A stretch of 11,986 nt of DNA from Acidobacteriota bacterium (GCA_003223065.1 QHXU01000031.1:1-11986), one strand, 5' to 3'; counted from the first letter of the stretch, positions 1 to 7,617 are shown. The notes: generated by a model not told the origin, from the sequence alone. Made by a program: numbers and translations.

Positions 1-24
1 AGCAGGAAGCGTCGATGTGGTCAT
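1..24 (-). CDS. 5' end of an unidentified minus-strand gene (partial)
   Basis: Only eight codons are in the window (Met-Thr-Thr-Ser-Thr-Leu-Pro-Ala), read leftwards from an ATG at 24-22. The start is credible because a strong Shine-Dalgarno site, AGGAG at 35-31 on the minus strand, sits six bases upstream of the ATG. Nothing can be said about the product. The 11-base-loop inverted repeat GCCTGT/ACAGGC (45-50 and 62-67) lies in its likely leader and could be a regulatory stem or operator, but this is speculative. Confidence 0.55.
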
Positions 25-450
25 TGCGATCTCCTTTCATGAGCGCCTGTGACCCGCTGATACAGGCTGAAAGAAGATGCAAAGCACGCTGTCTCAATCG
101 AAGCAGGTGGGATTGTTCCCTTGCCGCGGGCCGGTGGCGCCCTGACGCACGCTGTGGCTAGTATCCGCAACTTACCGCGGCATTGTCAACCAGGTTTGCC
201 AGACCAGCTGTCTCGGAAAAAGTGGCCGCAGACGCTCACGCGTAGCGTCCGCAGCGGCAGCGGCTTCGTTCAAGTCGCCTTGGGGGAAGTTGAATGACCA
301 TCGGCTCACAGCTGTGTCTGGCGGACAAAGCGCCAGGGCGTAATCTCAATCGCCGTCGTCACGCCCTCCAGCCCTGTACCGGGAATAGGGCAGCACACAC
401 GACGACCACCCATCCACGTAAAGCACGATTGCACGAAGATGGCCACTGCA
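25..450. other. Non-coding stretch with several short inverted repeats
   Basis: I see no gene here with a start, ribosome site and protein-like sequence. It holds four short inverted repeats: GCCTGT/ACAGGC (45-50, 62-67), TGCCGCGG/CCGCGGCA (122-129, 175-182), GACGCT/AGCGTC with a seven-base loop (231-236, 244-249), and AGGGCGT/ACGCCCT (335-341, 361-367). None is followed by a T run on either strand, so none is a clear intrinsic terminator. The last lies downstream of the minus-strand DUF1080 gene and could end its transcript. The stretch probably contains the promoter of the leftmost minus-strand gene, but no convincing -35/-10 pair was found. Confidence 0.4.
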
Positions 451-483
451 TCAGAGTGGCCGGATTTTAAGATTCTTGAATCA
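451..483 (-). other. In-frame UGA followed by the missing DUF1080 C-terminal tail
   Basis: DUF1080 proteins normally end HG-x-x-V-W-F-(R/K)-N-(I/L)-(R/K)-I-(R/K)-x-L. Here the gene reads HGAAV, then TGA at 483-481, and then in the same frame F-K-N-L-K-I-R-P-L before a second TGA at 453-451. The UGA stands exactly at the Trp position, one base from TGG. The tail agrees closely with the family consensus, so the intact gene would span 451-1266 (271 residues including the Trp). Possible explanations are a recent nonsense mutation, a sequencing error, or UGA readthrough. Genome-wide UGA reassignment is unlikely because TGG encodes Trp throughout the other genes and no other long gene here has internal TGA codons. 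Confidence 0.8.
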
Positions 484-1266
484 GACTGCCGCGCCATGGT
501 GCTGCAGCGAAATCGGCCCGGATGGCTTGGGGTGCAGGAACATATCCCGGATCGCGGGCGCCGCCGCCCACCGTTTGGAAGCGTTCGCGAGAGCCTGCTC
601 GGAGGTCAGTGAACCTTCGCATACTCGGATGCCGTTGATCCAGTGCTCGAAATGACTGCCTTTCACCGTCAACTGCGATTGGTTCCACTCACCCGCGGGC
701 CGCGCTGCCGTGATTGTAGTTGGCGCGATCATGGAGTAAAGCGCGCCGGTGGCATGCAGGAGGTCGCGCTTGTTCATGTCCGGATACGCCGCATCATCGA
801 TCAATTGGAACTCATAGGACACGGTATATTCCTGTCCGGTCGCGCCGGGCGCCATGTGAGCGCGATCGGAGCGAGGTTCGGCCAACTCGCGCCCGAGCAT
901 GGATTCAAAACCCGACTTCCGGTCCACCTTCGTGTTGTCGATGAAGATCGTACGCTGGATTCGGTACTTCACGCCAGTGTTGCCGCGCGAGGAAATGCGC
1001 CAGTCGAATTTCAGCTCGAAATTGCCGAAGGATTCCTGCGTGATCAGATCCTCCTCGATGCGCGGTTTGGCAGTTGTTCGGAGGCAGCCGTCTTCGATGG
1101 TCCACGAATCGCCCGGAGGCGTCTCGGCGGCTGGGTCGCGCCAGTTACGCATCGTGTGGCCGTCGAATGACAAGCGAAAGCCGGCCTGGTGCTCGGCCGG
1201 AGTGAGAGCGTTATCTGCCGCTTGCGCGATGAAGCAGGCAGCTCCCCAAAGCGCCAGCAATTTCAT
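481..1266 (-). CDS. Secreted DUF1080 / 3-keto-disaccharide hydrolase-like protein, C-terminally truncated
   Basis: The 261-residue product has a signal peptide (about residues 1-17, hydrophobic LLALWGAACFIA, likely cleaved after AQA) and then one DUF1080 domain, a concanavalin-like beta-sandwich. Family landmarks are FDGHTMRNWR (34-43), WTIEDGCLR (55-63), the DLITQESFGNFELKFDWRIS block (73-92) and GNTGVKYRI (95-103), then NQSQLTVKGSHFEHWINGIRV (195-215) and the closing GPISLQHHG (250-258). Family members act on glycosides, including 3-keto-glycosides; the substrate here is unknown. I chose the ATG at 1266-1264 because it begins the signal peptide; an upstream in-frame ATG at 1302 would add 12 residues and bury it. 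Neither has a strong Shine-Dalgarno site. The gene is divergent from the Oar-like receptor, a pairing that fits uptake plus periplasmic hydrolysis. The protein stops about ten residues before the usual family end; see the entry at 451-483. Confidence 0.85.
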   Translation of the reverse strand: MKLLALWGAACFIAQAADNALTPAEHQAGFRLSFDGHTMRNWRDPAAETPPGDSWTIEDGCLRTTAKPRIEEDLITQESFGNFELKFDWRISSRGNTGVKYRIQRTIFIDNTKVDRKSGFESMLGRELAEPRSDRAHMAPGATGQEYTVSYEFQLIDDAAYPDMNKRDLLHATGALYSMIAPTTITAARPAGEWNQSQLTVKGSHFEHWINGIRVCEGSLTSEQALANASKRWAAAPAIRDMFLHPKPSGPISLQHHGAAV

Positions 1267-1322
1267 GCGCCCATGCGAACAGTTCGGCATAGGCCTGTCC
1301 ATTTTGCTCTGTCCGGTTCTGC

Positions 1323-1351
1323 TTGACGCCCCCGCCCGATCAAAGTAGTAT
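1323..1351 (+). promoter_or_regulatory. Sigma-70-type promoter of the Oar-like receptor gene
   Basis: TTGACG (1323-1328) and TAGTAT (1346-1351) are separated by exactly 17 bases. Transcription would begin near 1358, giving a leader of about 18 bases that carries a strong Shine-Dalgarno site, GAGGAGG (1364-1370), five bases before the GTG start at 1376. The promoter lies in the 109-base region between the divergent DUF1080 and receptor genes, so both could share regulation. No convincing promoter pointing towards DUF1080 was found. Confidence 0.65.
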
Positions 1352-1375
1352 TTCTTCAGTACAGAGGAGGCCTTC

Positions 1376-4300
1376 GTGACGAAGCTTGTCTTGTCGTGTG
1401 CTTTTGTATGCGCGCTGCTGACGCCGTGTGCGGTCCGGGCCCAGGCGCTCTATGGTTCCATCGTGGGCAACGTGAAAGACTCCAGCGAAGCTGTGGTCGC
1501 GGGCGCCACCGTCACGCTGATCAATGTGGATACGAAGCAGTCCCGCGAGACCACCACAAGCGATACCGGAGGCTACGATTTTGCGACGCTGCTACCCGGC
1601 CCTTACGAGATGACGGTCAGCAGGCAAGGATTCACAACATCGACGCGGACCAGCATCGAGGTGACGGCCAATAACACGATTCGTGTCGACATCACGTTAC
1701 ACGTCGGCACAGTCTCCGAATCCGTGACCGTGAGCGGCGCCGCCGCCGTACTTCAGACCGACCGCGCGGAGGTCCGTAGCGATTTAGGACGCGCCGAACT
1801 AAGCAATCTGCCCATGTCGATGGGACGGAACTATCAGACTCTCTTCGTGACGCTGCCCGGTTTCGGCGGTGTCCAGTCCAGCTATAACTCGACTCCCTCC
1901 AACCCGTCGAAGGCGCTGGTATTCAACGTCAACGGCGCCAGTTTCAATATCAACAACACGAAAATCGACGGCGCCCAATCGATTAACGTGTGGCTGCCGC
2001 ACGAGTCGGCATATGTGCCCACTCTGGAGGCCATTGAAACGGTGAACGTGGTGACCGGCAGTTTCGACGCGGAGACGGGCCTGGCCGGCGGCGCCGCGAT
2101 CTACGTGCAGAGCAAGAGCGGCACCAACGAGCTGCACGGAGCGGTATTTGAAGACCACAATAACCAGCATCTGAACGCCCAGCCGTTTTTCCTGCCAGTG
2201 GGGCAGTCGAAGCCCAAGTTTGTCTATAACGATTTCGGCGGCGCCATCGGCGGGCCGATCATTAAGGAAAAGCTCTTCTTCTTTGGGAGCTACGAGGGCA
2301 CTAACAACCGCGAAAGCGCTTATTACTTTGCCACAGTGCCCACCGCCGCGATCAAGAATGGCAACATGCAGGGCCAGAACAATCCGATTTACGATCCCGT
2401 CTCCGGAGATGCGACCGGCGCGAACCGAAACCCTCTCCCCAACCAGATTGTTCCGGACTCGCGAATGGATCCGATTGCCGTCAAGCTGGCAGGCATGACG
2501 CCGCTGCCCAACCTCCCAGGTAACTTATTGGCTAACAATTATTACGCCACAGGCAGTTATATCTTTGACCGCAGGCGCGCCGACGCCAAAGTGAACTGGA
2601 ATCCCGGCTCGAAGTTCACGAGCTTCGTCCGTTTTGGGTTTCTGAACTATAACATGCTCAACCCGCCGATTTTTGGCGACCTGGTGGGACAACAAGTCTC
2701 CAGTTCGGGCGGTAACCCGGGACATGGTTGGGGCAACACGTTCAGCGTCACGGTCGCGGGCACGTACCTGATTACCCCGACACTCATCTTTGACGCCTAT
2801 GTGGGTTGGGCACGCCTCGGCACTAATGTCGAAACGCCGGGCCTGGATCGGCAAGCCGGCTTGGCTTTAGGCATCCCCGGCACCAACGGCCCGGCGCATT
2901 ATCAAGGCGGTTTGCCGAGATTCGCCGTGTCGGGTTACGACGATATCGGCACTCCCGGTTCCTATCTCCCCTACTACCGGAGCGATCCCGCGACTAACTA
3001 CGTGGCCAACTTCAATGCGTCGAAAGGTACGCATGACATTCGCTGGGGTCTTGATTTTTCCCAACTGGCCATGAACCAAATCCAGGCCGAGGGCGGCTAC
3101 GGCGCAGGGATGGGCGGTTTTATCTTCAGCGGCGGCCCGACTTCGATTTTGGGCGGACCTTCACCAAACCAGTTCAACAGCTACGCCGCGTTTCTCCTGG
3201 GGTTCGCCAACCAGGCCGGCAAAAACACCATTTTTGCGCCCGGCGCCGGCGGCTACGAGACCACGCGCGCGTGGCGCTACGGTTTATATGTCCGCGACCG
3301 CTGGAATATTACGCGCTCCCTCACGCTGTCGTACGGACTGCGCTGGGAATATTTCCCCATGCCGACGCGGAAGGATCAAGGCATCGGGCTATATAATCCC
3401 GCCACGAATAATGTAGAGATATGTGGCTACCAGTTAGTCCCCGCCAGCTGCAACATAAAGATGAGCACAAAAATGTTCGCTCCGCGGATTGGTCTGGCCT
3501 ACCGCTTGTCTCCCACGTTTGTAATTCGTGCCGGCTATGGCATCACCAACGACCCCTACTCTCTGGATCGGCCATTCAAGTACAATTATCCGACCTTGTT
3601 GGTTCAGACCTACGATCCTGCGAACTCGTACTCGTGGGTTACCACGCTTCAGCAAGGAATCCCGGCGGTCCAGATTCCGAGCCTTGGCAACGGAATCATA
3701 CCGCTTCCCGCCGCTTACACGACCACGACTATCGACATGTCGGCGTATAACCGGGGCTACATCCAATCGTGGAATCTCACTTTGCAGAAAGAGCTTCGCT
3801 GGGGACTTGTGGCGCAGGCCGGTTACGTGGCGACGCGTTCCACAGACATGGATACCGCGGTGAACATCAATGCCGGTCAAGTTCCGGGCGCCGGCACCAA
3901 AAGCGAACCGCTGAATATCCAATTCGGCCGGACGGCGACGACCACCGTGTATATGCCTGTAGGCACCAACCGCTACGACTCGCTCCAGGCAAAATTGGAG
4001 CGGCACTTGGTCAGGGGGTTCCAGTTCTCTGCGAATTACACGTGGTCGAAGGCCGTCGGCGTCGTCAAGAATAATGATACCGGTCTGCGAGAACCCGCCT
4101 TTGCGTACTGGTCCTTGAACCGGGCCGTGCAAGACTACGACCGCACGCAGAACTTCCAGGTCCGGGGCATGTGGGAGTTGCCCTTCGGCAAGGGCAAGCC
4201 CTGGGCGTCGAATAAAGGTGTGGCTTCGGCCATCCTGAGCGGGTGGCGGATCGATTCCCTGGCTTCCTTCATGACGGGACTGCCTTTTTATGTGAATGCT

Positions 4301-4726
4301 TCGGGCTCTTCGCTGAATATGCCGGGGGCCACGCAGAGGGCCGACCTGGTAAAGCCCAACGTGCAGATCTTCGGGAAGGTCGGGGATTATTTTGATCCTC
4401 TGGCATTCAAGCCGGTAACCGATGCGCGGTTCGGGAATCTCGGCTTCAACTCGCTGCGCGGGCCAGGCGTCGTCAACGTCGATCTTGCCATCGCGCGCGA
4501 GTTCCCGATCACGGAGCGGTTCAAGGCCCAGTTCCGCTGCGAATCCTTCAACTTCGCCAATACGCCGCATTTTGCGCTTCCGGGCACGAACGTGTCGAAC
4601 CTGGTTCTGAGCGGGGACGGCACTGTGAAAAACCTCGCCGGTTTCACTCAGATCACTTCCACGCAAAACTTGGGACGCGACTTCGACGAGCGGCGAATCC
4701 AGTTCGATCTGCGGATCAGCTTTTAA
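1376..4726 (+). CDS. Oar-like TonB-dependent outer-membrane receptor with carboxypeptidase-regulatory N-domain
   Basis: The 1,116-residue protein has a signal peptide (1-23, cleavage near VRA|QA). A CarboxypepD_reg-like beta-sandwich follows (about 27-110; GSIVGNVKDSSEAVVAGATV, then TTSDTGGYDFATLLPGPYEM). Next is a plug-like region (about 115-250; VTVSGAAAVLQTDRAEV, LSNLPMSMGRNYQTLFVTLPG, IYVQSKSGTNELHG). A long beta-barrel begins around DFGGAIGGPIIKEKLFFFGSYEG (287-308) and ends with the aromatic terminal strand RRIQFDLRISF. Length and order match the Oar-like receptors greatly expanded in Acidobacteriota. These probably bind and import large or scarce substrates such as oligosaccharides using TonB energy; the ligand cannot be read from sequence. 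The GTG start is fixed by GAGGAGG at 1364-1370 and the signal peptide. It is divergent from DUF1080 and precedes the PHP-domain gene by 190 bases, suggesting a shared nutrient locus. Confidence 0.9.
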   Translation: MTKLVLSCAFVCALLTPCAVRAQALYGSIVGNVKDSSEAVVAGATVTLINVDTKQSRETTTSDTGGYDFATLLPGPYEMTVSRQGFTTSTRTSIEVTANNTIRVDITLHVGTVSESVTVSGAAAVLQTDRAEVRSDLGRAELSNLPMSMGRNYQTLFVTLPGFGGVQSSYNSTPSNPSKALVFNVNGASFNINNTKIDGAQSINVWLPHESAYVPTLEAIETVNVVTGSFDAETGLAGGAAIYVQSKSGTNELHGAVFEDHNNQHLNAQPFFLPVGQSKPKFVYNDFGGAIGGPIIKEKLFFFGSYEGTNNRESAYYFATVPTAAIKNGNMQGQNNPIYDPVSGDATGANRNPLPNQIVPDSRMDPIAVKLAGMTPLPNLPGNLLANNYYATGSYIFDRRRADAKVNWNPGSKFTSFVRFGFLNYNMLNPPIFGDLVGQQVSSSGGNPGHGWGNTFSVTVAGTYLITPTLIFDAYVGWARLGTNVETPGLDRQAGLALGIPGTNGPAHYQGGLPRFAVSGYDDIGTPGSYLPYYRSDPATNYVANFNASKGTHDIRWGLDFSQLAMNQIQAEGGYGAGMGGFIFSGGPTSILGGPSPNQFNSYAAFLLGFANQAGKNTIFAPGAGGYETTRAWRYGLYVRDRWNITRSLTLSYGLRWEYFPMPTRKDQGIGLYNPATNNVEICGYQLVPASCNIKMSTKMFAPRIGLAYRLSPTFVIRAGYGITNDPYSLDRPFKYNYPTLLVQTYDPANSYSWVTTLQQGIPAVQIPSLGNGIIPLPAAYTTTTIDMSAYNRGYIQSWNLTLQKELRWGLVAQAGYVATRSTDMDTAVNINAGQVPGAGTKSEPLNIQFGRTATTTVYMPVGTNRYDSLQAKLERHLVRGFQFSANYTWSKAVGVVKNNDTGLREPAFAYWSLNRAVQDYDRTQNFQVRGMWELPFGKGKPWASNKGVASAILSGWRIDSLASFMTGLPFYVNASGSSLNMPGATQRADLVKPNVQIFGKVGDYFDPLAFKPVTDARFGNLGFNSLRGPGVVNVDLAIAREFPITERFKAQFRCESFNFANTPHFALPGTNVSNLVLSGDGTVKNLAGFTQITSTQNLGRDFDERRIQFDLRISF

Positions 4727-4831
4727 CCCAGGGCGCAGCGAGCGTTTCGGGCTTCACCGGTATAGGCTGAAGGGCGTGCTCATCCGTTCAGCTTGGTCGT
4801 CGCCAGCCAGGCTGTGCATTCGGAGTATGCC

Positions 4832-4848
4832 TTGGCGATTGTCGCCAA
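4832..4848. repeat. Perfect 17-bp palindrome upstream of the propeller-PHP gene
   Basis: TTGGCGATTGTCGCCAA has seven-base arms (4832-4838, 4842-4848) around TTG. It lies in the 190-base gap between the receptor and PHP genes, centred about 77 bases before the PHP start codon and 114 bases after the receptor stop. It lacks a T run, which argues against an intrinsic terminator. Its symmetry and position suit a dimeric regulator upstream of the -10-like box at 4905, but the regulator is unknown. The rest of 4727-4916 shows no gene. Confidence 0.4.
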
Positions 4849-4904
4849 CTCAATGCGCATCCACAACCGTATGGAGCTTTCCTGTATTTCGCCACTGCTT
4901 TACA

Positions 4905-4910
4905 TAGAAT
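4905..4910 (+). promoter_or_regulatory. -10-like box placed for a leaderless transcript
   Basis: TAGAAT (4905-4910) ends six bases before the ATG at 4917. A -10 element there would start transcription at or next to the A of the ATG. No Shine-Dalgarno site precedes that ATG, whereas the receptor and response-regulator genes in this window have strong ones. The spacing matches the TANNNT-N6-ATG arrangement known for leaderless genes in Deinococcus and actinobacteria. No good -35 box was found about 17 bases upstream, so this remains tentative. Confidence 0.35.
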
Positions 4911-4916
4911 CGGATC

Positions 4917-7358
4917 ATGTTCCCCAAGCTCGCGGTTCTTAGCCTGTATCCGTTCGCATTCGTTTCGGCGCAGCGCGGCGGCGTGAACCTCCCGCCCGCG
5001 AAAATCGCAGGCGAGCTTCCGGCCGAACGCGTGAGCAACCCGGAAAAGCAGGGCGATTGGCCTTCGATCGCCTACGCTGCCGACGGCGCTCTGTACGCCT
5101 TCTGGATTGAATGGAACGATAAGGACGCCGATCGTGTCCTTGTGCGCCGTCGCGACGAGCAAGGCCGCTGGGGAAAGGAGATCGCCATTGACGACGGCAA
5201 CTGGGATCATTACTCGCCGGCCATTGTCGCTCGCGGCGAAGGAGCGATGGCCATCTGGTCCGGCCAGTCGGCGGGCAACTACGATCTCTTCACAGCCGAG
5301 ATCTCCTCCGCCGGCCGGGTGTCCAAGGTGCAGCGCCTGACGACCGCGCCCTTCAGCGATTTCAATGCGCGGGCAGTGGCCGATTCCGCGGGGAACGTTA
5401 CGGTCGCGTGGCAGAGTTTTCGAAACGGCAAGAGCGAAATCTACGCGCGCCGTTTCAGTCGCACGGGCTGGGGGCTGGAAGTGCGCGTCTCAGACGGTGC
5501 AGGCAACCATTGGGAACCGGCGCTAGCTTTGGACCGCGGCGGACGGGCGTGGATATCCTGGGACAGTTACTCGACCGGCAATTACGACGTGTACCTCCGC
5601 TGGTTCGACGGATCGAAGCTGGGAGCCGTCGTCCCCGTCACCACCGAATCTGCGGCGCAGTTTCATTCGACCGTGGCGGTGGATGGGCAGGATCGGGTGT
5701 GGGTCGCCTGGGACGAAGGCGGCGAAAACTGGGGCAAGGATTTCTCGCGCGTCAGCGCCTCACCCGGCAACCGAGGCTTGCACTATTCCCGCCGGTTAGG
5801 CGTGCGCGTTTACAACAACGAACGGCTGCAGGAGGTCTCCGCCGATTTCAAAGAAGCGCTGACCGGACGCATGGAGCGATACGCCGAGTTGCCACATCTG
5901 GCTCTGGACGGCCACGGCACGCTGTGGATGATCTTCCGGCACTGGACCCTCGCGCAGCCAACCGAAATATATCATTTCTATGCCACAAGGCTGGATGGCG
6001 ACCGGTGGTCCGTGCCGTTGCTTCTGGGCGCCAGCTCAGGCCAGAATACGCAATTCTCCTCGGTCTCGCTCGCACCGGATGGGCGCCTTGCGGTCGCGTA
6101 TTCTAGCGACGGCCGCGCCCCGGGTGTGAACCCCCAAACTCAAATGCACGCCCTTCACTACAACGTGTACGTCTCGCAATTGCCCGCGGGCGATGGGCCT
6201 CCGCGGGTGTCTTTTGCGGACGCGAAGCTTCCGGCGGCGGGTGTGGCCGCTCATCCGCGGCCGCGCGCCACGATGGTTTCCAATGGAACGCGCTACGTTC
6301 TGCTCCTCGGCGACGCGCATCGTCACACCGATATCCGCGGCCATAGCGGCGTCGATGCTTCCCTTCTGGACACATATCGGTATGCCATCGACGCGGCGCA
6401 GCTCGACTGGCTGGGCGTCTCAGATCATAACGAAGTGGTCGGCGGAACCTGGCCGGACGGCTTGCGTGATTACCAGTGGTGGTTCACCCAGAAAGCCGTG
6501 GACCTCTTCTCGCATCCTCCGGCATTCATTCCCGTGTACAGTTACGAGCATAGCTTGGCGCGGCCGGCTGGCCATCGCAATGTGCTGTTCCTCAAACGGG
6601 GAGGACCGCTGCGGCCCGTGGACCGTAGAAAGCCCGAGGACAACCTGCCCCCGGAGATGTGGAAATGGATGGAACAGCATGCGCTCACCCAGCCCGGGCA
6701 GAAGGTGGTGGTGGTCCCGCATACCTTTGCCGAAACCACTCAGCCAATCGCCGACTGGAACTGGCGGAACGCGCGCTTCGAGTGTCTGCTCGAGATTTAT
6801 CAGGGCGCGCGCTCCAGCTACGAAAAGTTTGGGCTGCCGGCGGCTGAGAAACGCGGCTCTTCCCAGTTGGGCGAGGATGGCCACTACGCCGTGGACGCCA
6901 TCAATAAAGGGAGCACGTACGGCTTTGTTTCATTCAGCGATCACGGATCGACGCACAATAGCTGGGCCGCTGTATGGGCGCCCGGCGAGGACCGCGACGC
7001 GCTTTTCGACGGACTGTATCAGCGCCGCACCTATGCCGCAAGCGACGAGATCGTCATTAAAACTACCGCCGACGGCCATTTCCCAGGCGAGGAATTCTCA
7101 TCCTCTAGAGCGCCGGTGATTCGAGCCGATATCGCGGCGCCGGATACCATTCTGCGCGTGGACGTTGTACGCGATGGAAGGTACATTTACAGCATCAGGC
7201 CTGACCGGAAAACTGCTTCCTTCAGTTTCCGCGATAGTGACGCCAAGGCAGGGCGAACGTATTATTACTTGCGCGTGTTTCAGCGGGACACCGAGAATCC
7301 ATCCGGGGATCCGCAAGTGGGTTGGACCAGCCCCTGGTACGTTGAAATAGCCCATTAG
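4917..7358 (+). CDS. Exported seven-repeat propeller-like protein fused to a PHP-family metal hydrolase domain
   Basis: The 813-residue product starts with a probable signal peptide (about 1-18, cleavage near VSA|Q). Residues 50-400 hold seven related segments, each a polar turn followed by a strand such as VTVAWQSF, AWISWDSY or VWVAWDEG. Five are spaced almost exactly 50 residues apart (near 50, 100, 150, 200, 250), with two more near 325 and 380, suggesting a seven-bladed propeller with an insertion before blade six. Residues 459-685 form a PHP-like domain: GDAHRHT (465-471), VSDHNE (501-506), YEH (543-545), H553, PHTF (601-604) and SDHGSTH (674-680) supply the His/Asp residues expected to bind catalytic metals. 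The C-terminal ~110 residues look like a beta-sandwich (VVRDGRYIYSI, TYYYLRVFQ). PHP domains hydrolyse phosphoesters and related bonds; the substrate is not predictable. Export is unusual for classical PHP enzymes but known for DUF3604-like relatives. The exact family is uncertain. Confidence 0.75.
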   Translation: MFPKLAVLSLYPFAFVSAQRGGVNLPPAKIAGELPAERVSNPEKQGDWPSIAYAADGALYAFWIEWNDKDADRVLVRRRDEQGRWGKEIAIDDGNWDHYSPAIVARGEGAMAIWSGQSAGNYDLFTAEISSAGRVSKVQRLTTAPFSDFNARAVADSAGNVTVAWQSFRNGKSEIYARRFSRTGWGLEVRVSDGAGNHWEPALALDRGGRAWISWDSYSTGNYDVYLRWFDGSKLGAVVPVTTESAAQFHSTVAVDGQDRVWVAWDEGGENWGKDFSRVSASPGNRGLHYSRRLGVRVYNNERLQEVSADFKEALTGRMERYAELPHLALDGHGTLWMIFRHWTLAQPTEIYHFYATRLDGDRWSVPLLLGASSGQNTQFSSVSLAPDGRLAVAYSSDGRAPGVNPQTQMHALHYNVYVSQLPAGDGPPRVSFADAKLPAAGVAAHPRPRATMVSNGTRYVLLLGDAHRHTDIRGHSGVDASLLDTYRYAIDAAQLDWLGVSDHNEVVGGTWPDGLRDYQWWFTQKAVDLFSHPPAFIPVYSYEHSLARPAGHRNVLFLKRGGPLRPVDRRKPEDNLPPEMWKWMEQHALTQPGQKVVVVPHTFAETTQPIADWNWRNARFECLLEIYQGARSSYEKFGLPAAEKRGSSQLGEDGHYAVDAINKGSTYGFVSFSDHGSTHNSWAAVWAPGEDRDALFDGLYQRRTYAASDEIVIKTTADGHFPGEEFSSSRAPVIRADIAAPDTILRVDVVRDGRYIYSIRPDRKTASFSFRDSDAKAGRTYYYLRVFQRDTENPSGDPQVGWTSPWYVEIAH

Positions 7359-7485
7359 GACTTCGGTAGCCGTGCCCTATGTCGATCCCGACCTTCCGGG
7401 AGTAATCTTAGAACGCTTTGGCTGCCGATAACACCACGCAACAGGCGGACCGTCCGGCCTTTACTGCTTCACGCTTGATTCTCTA

Positions 7486-7531
7486 GCTTTCGGGCACCAG
7501 GGGTCCGAATTTGAAAAAGTCGTCCGAAAGC
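7486..7531. repeat. Inverted and direct repeat cluster upstream of the response regulator
   Basis: GCTTTCGG (7486-7493) is an exact inverted copy of CCGAAAGC (7524-7531), and GTCCGAA occurs twice in direct orientation (7503-7509, 7522-7528), 19 bases apart. The left arm could also pair with the CCGAA at 7505-7509, so two exclusive stems are possible. The cluster lies within the 259-base gap 7359-7617, about 90-130 bases before the response-regulator ATG. It may be regulatory DNA. No gene is seen in the gap. Confidence 0.25.
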
Positions 7532-7579
7532 GATTCGCCGGGCTTGACGGTGGTAAAAACCGTAATGGACCTGTAGAGG

Positions 7580-7588
7580 TGTTATGCT
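7580..7588 (+). promoter_or_regulatory. Possible extended -10 promoter of the response regulator
   Basis: TG-T-TATGCT (7580-7588) fits the extended -10 pattern TGnTATnnT. Transcription would begin near 7595, leaving a short leader that contains the Shine-Dalgarno site GGAGG (7606-7610). No -35 hexamer lies 17 bases upstream; TTGACG at 7544-7549 is too far away (33-base gap). Extended -10 promoters can work without a -35, but the match is short and could be chance. Confidence 0.3.
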
Positions 7589-7617
7589 TGCTAAACGTAC
7601 AAAAGGGAGGGAGCGAT

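Noticed and set aside
262..280. GTTCAAGTC resembling a tRNA T-arm
   Set aside because: The flanking bases do not form a T-stem and no anticodon arm or acceptor stem could be built around it.
172..309. 45-codon minus-strand frame from a GTG, with a protein-like Ala-rich stretch
   Set aside because: No Shine-Dalgarno site, no recognisable family, and the Ala-rich part comes from a GC-rich repeat; not enough to call a gene.
481..483. Reassignment of UGA to Trp in this genome
   Set aside because: Trp is encoded by TGG throughout the other genes, no other long gene contains internal TGA, and the restored DUF1080 frame itself ends in TGA.
3434..4666. 410-codon open frame antisense to the Oar-like receptor
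   Set aside because: It lies wholly inside a well-supported gene, has no ribosome site or domain-like features, is rich in Arg/His/Gly, and is what a GC-rich codon pattern leaves open on the other strand.
4752..4772. CTTCA/TGAAG stem after the Oar-like receptor as a terminator
   Set aside because: Five-base stem with an 11-base loop and no T run; too weak.
7443..7460. CGGAC/GTCCG palindrome with flanking AGG/CCT after the PHP gene as a terminator
   Set aside because: The centre is too tight for a stable RNA loop, the stem needs a bulge, it is 85 bases from the stop, and there is no T tract.
7578..7592. GG-N10-GC spacing ending TTGCT, resembling a sigma-54 promoter
   Set aside because: Only the GG and TTGC elements match; the conserved T and CAC around -24 are missing.
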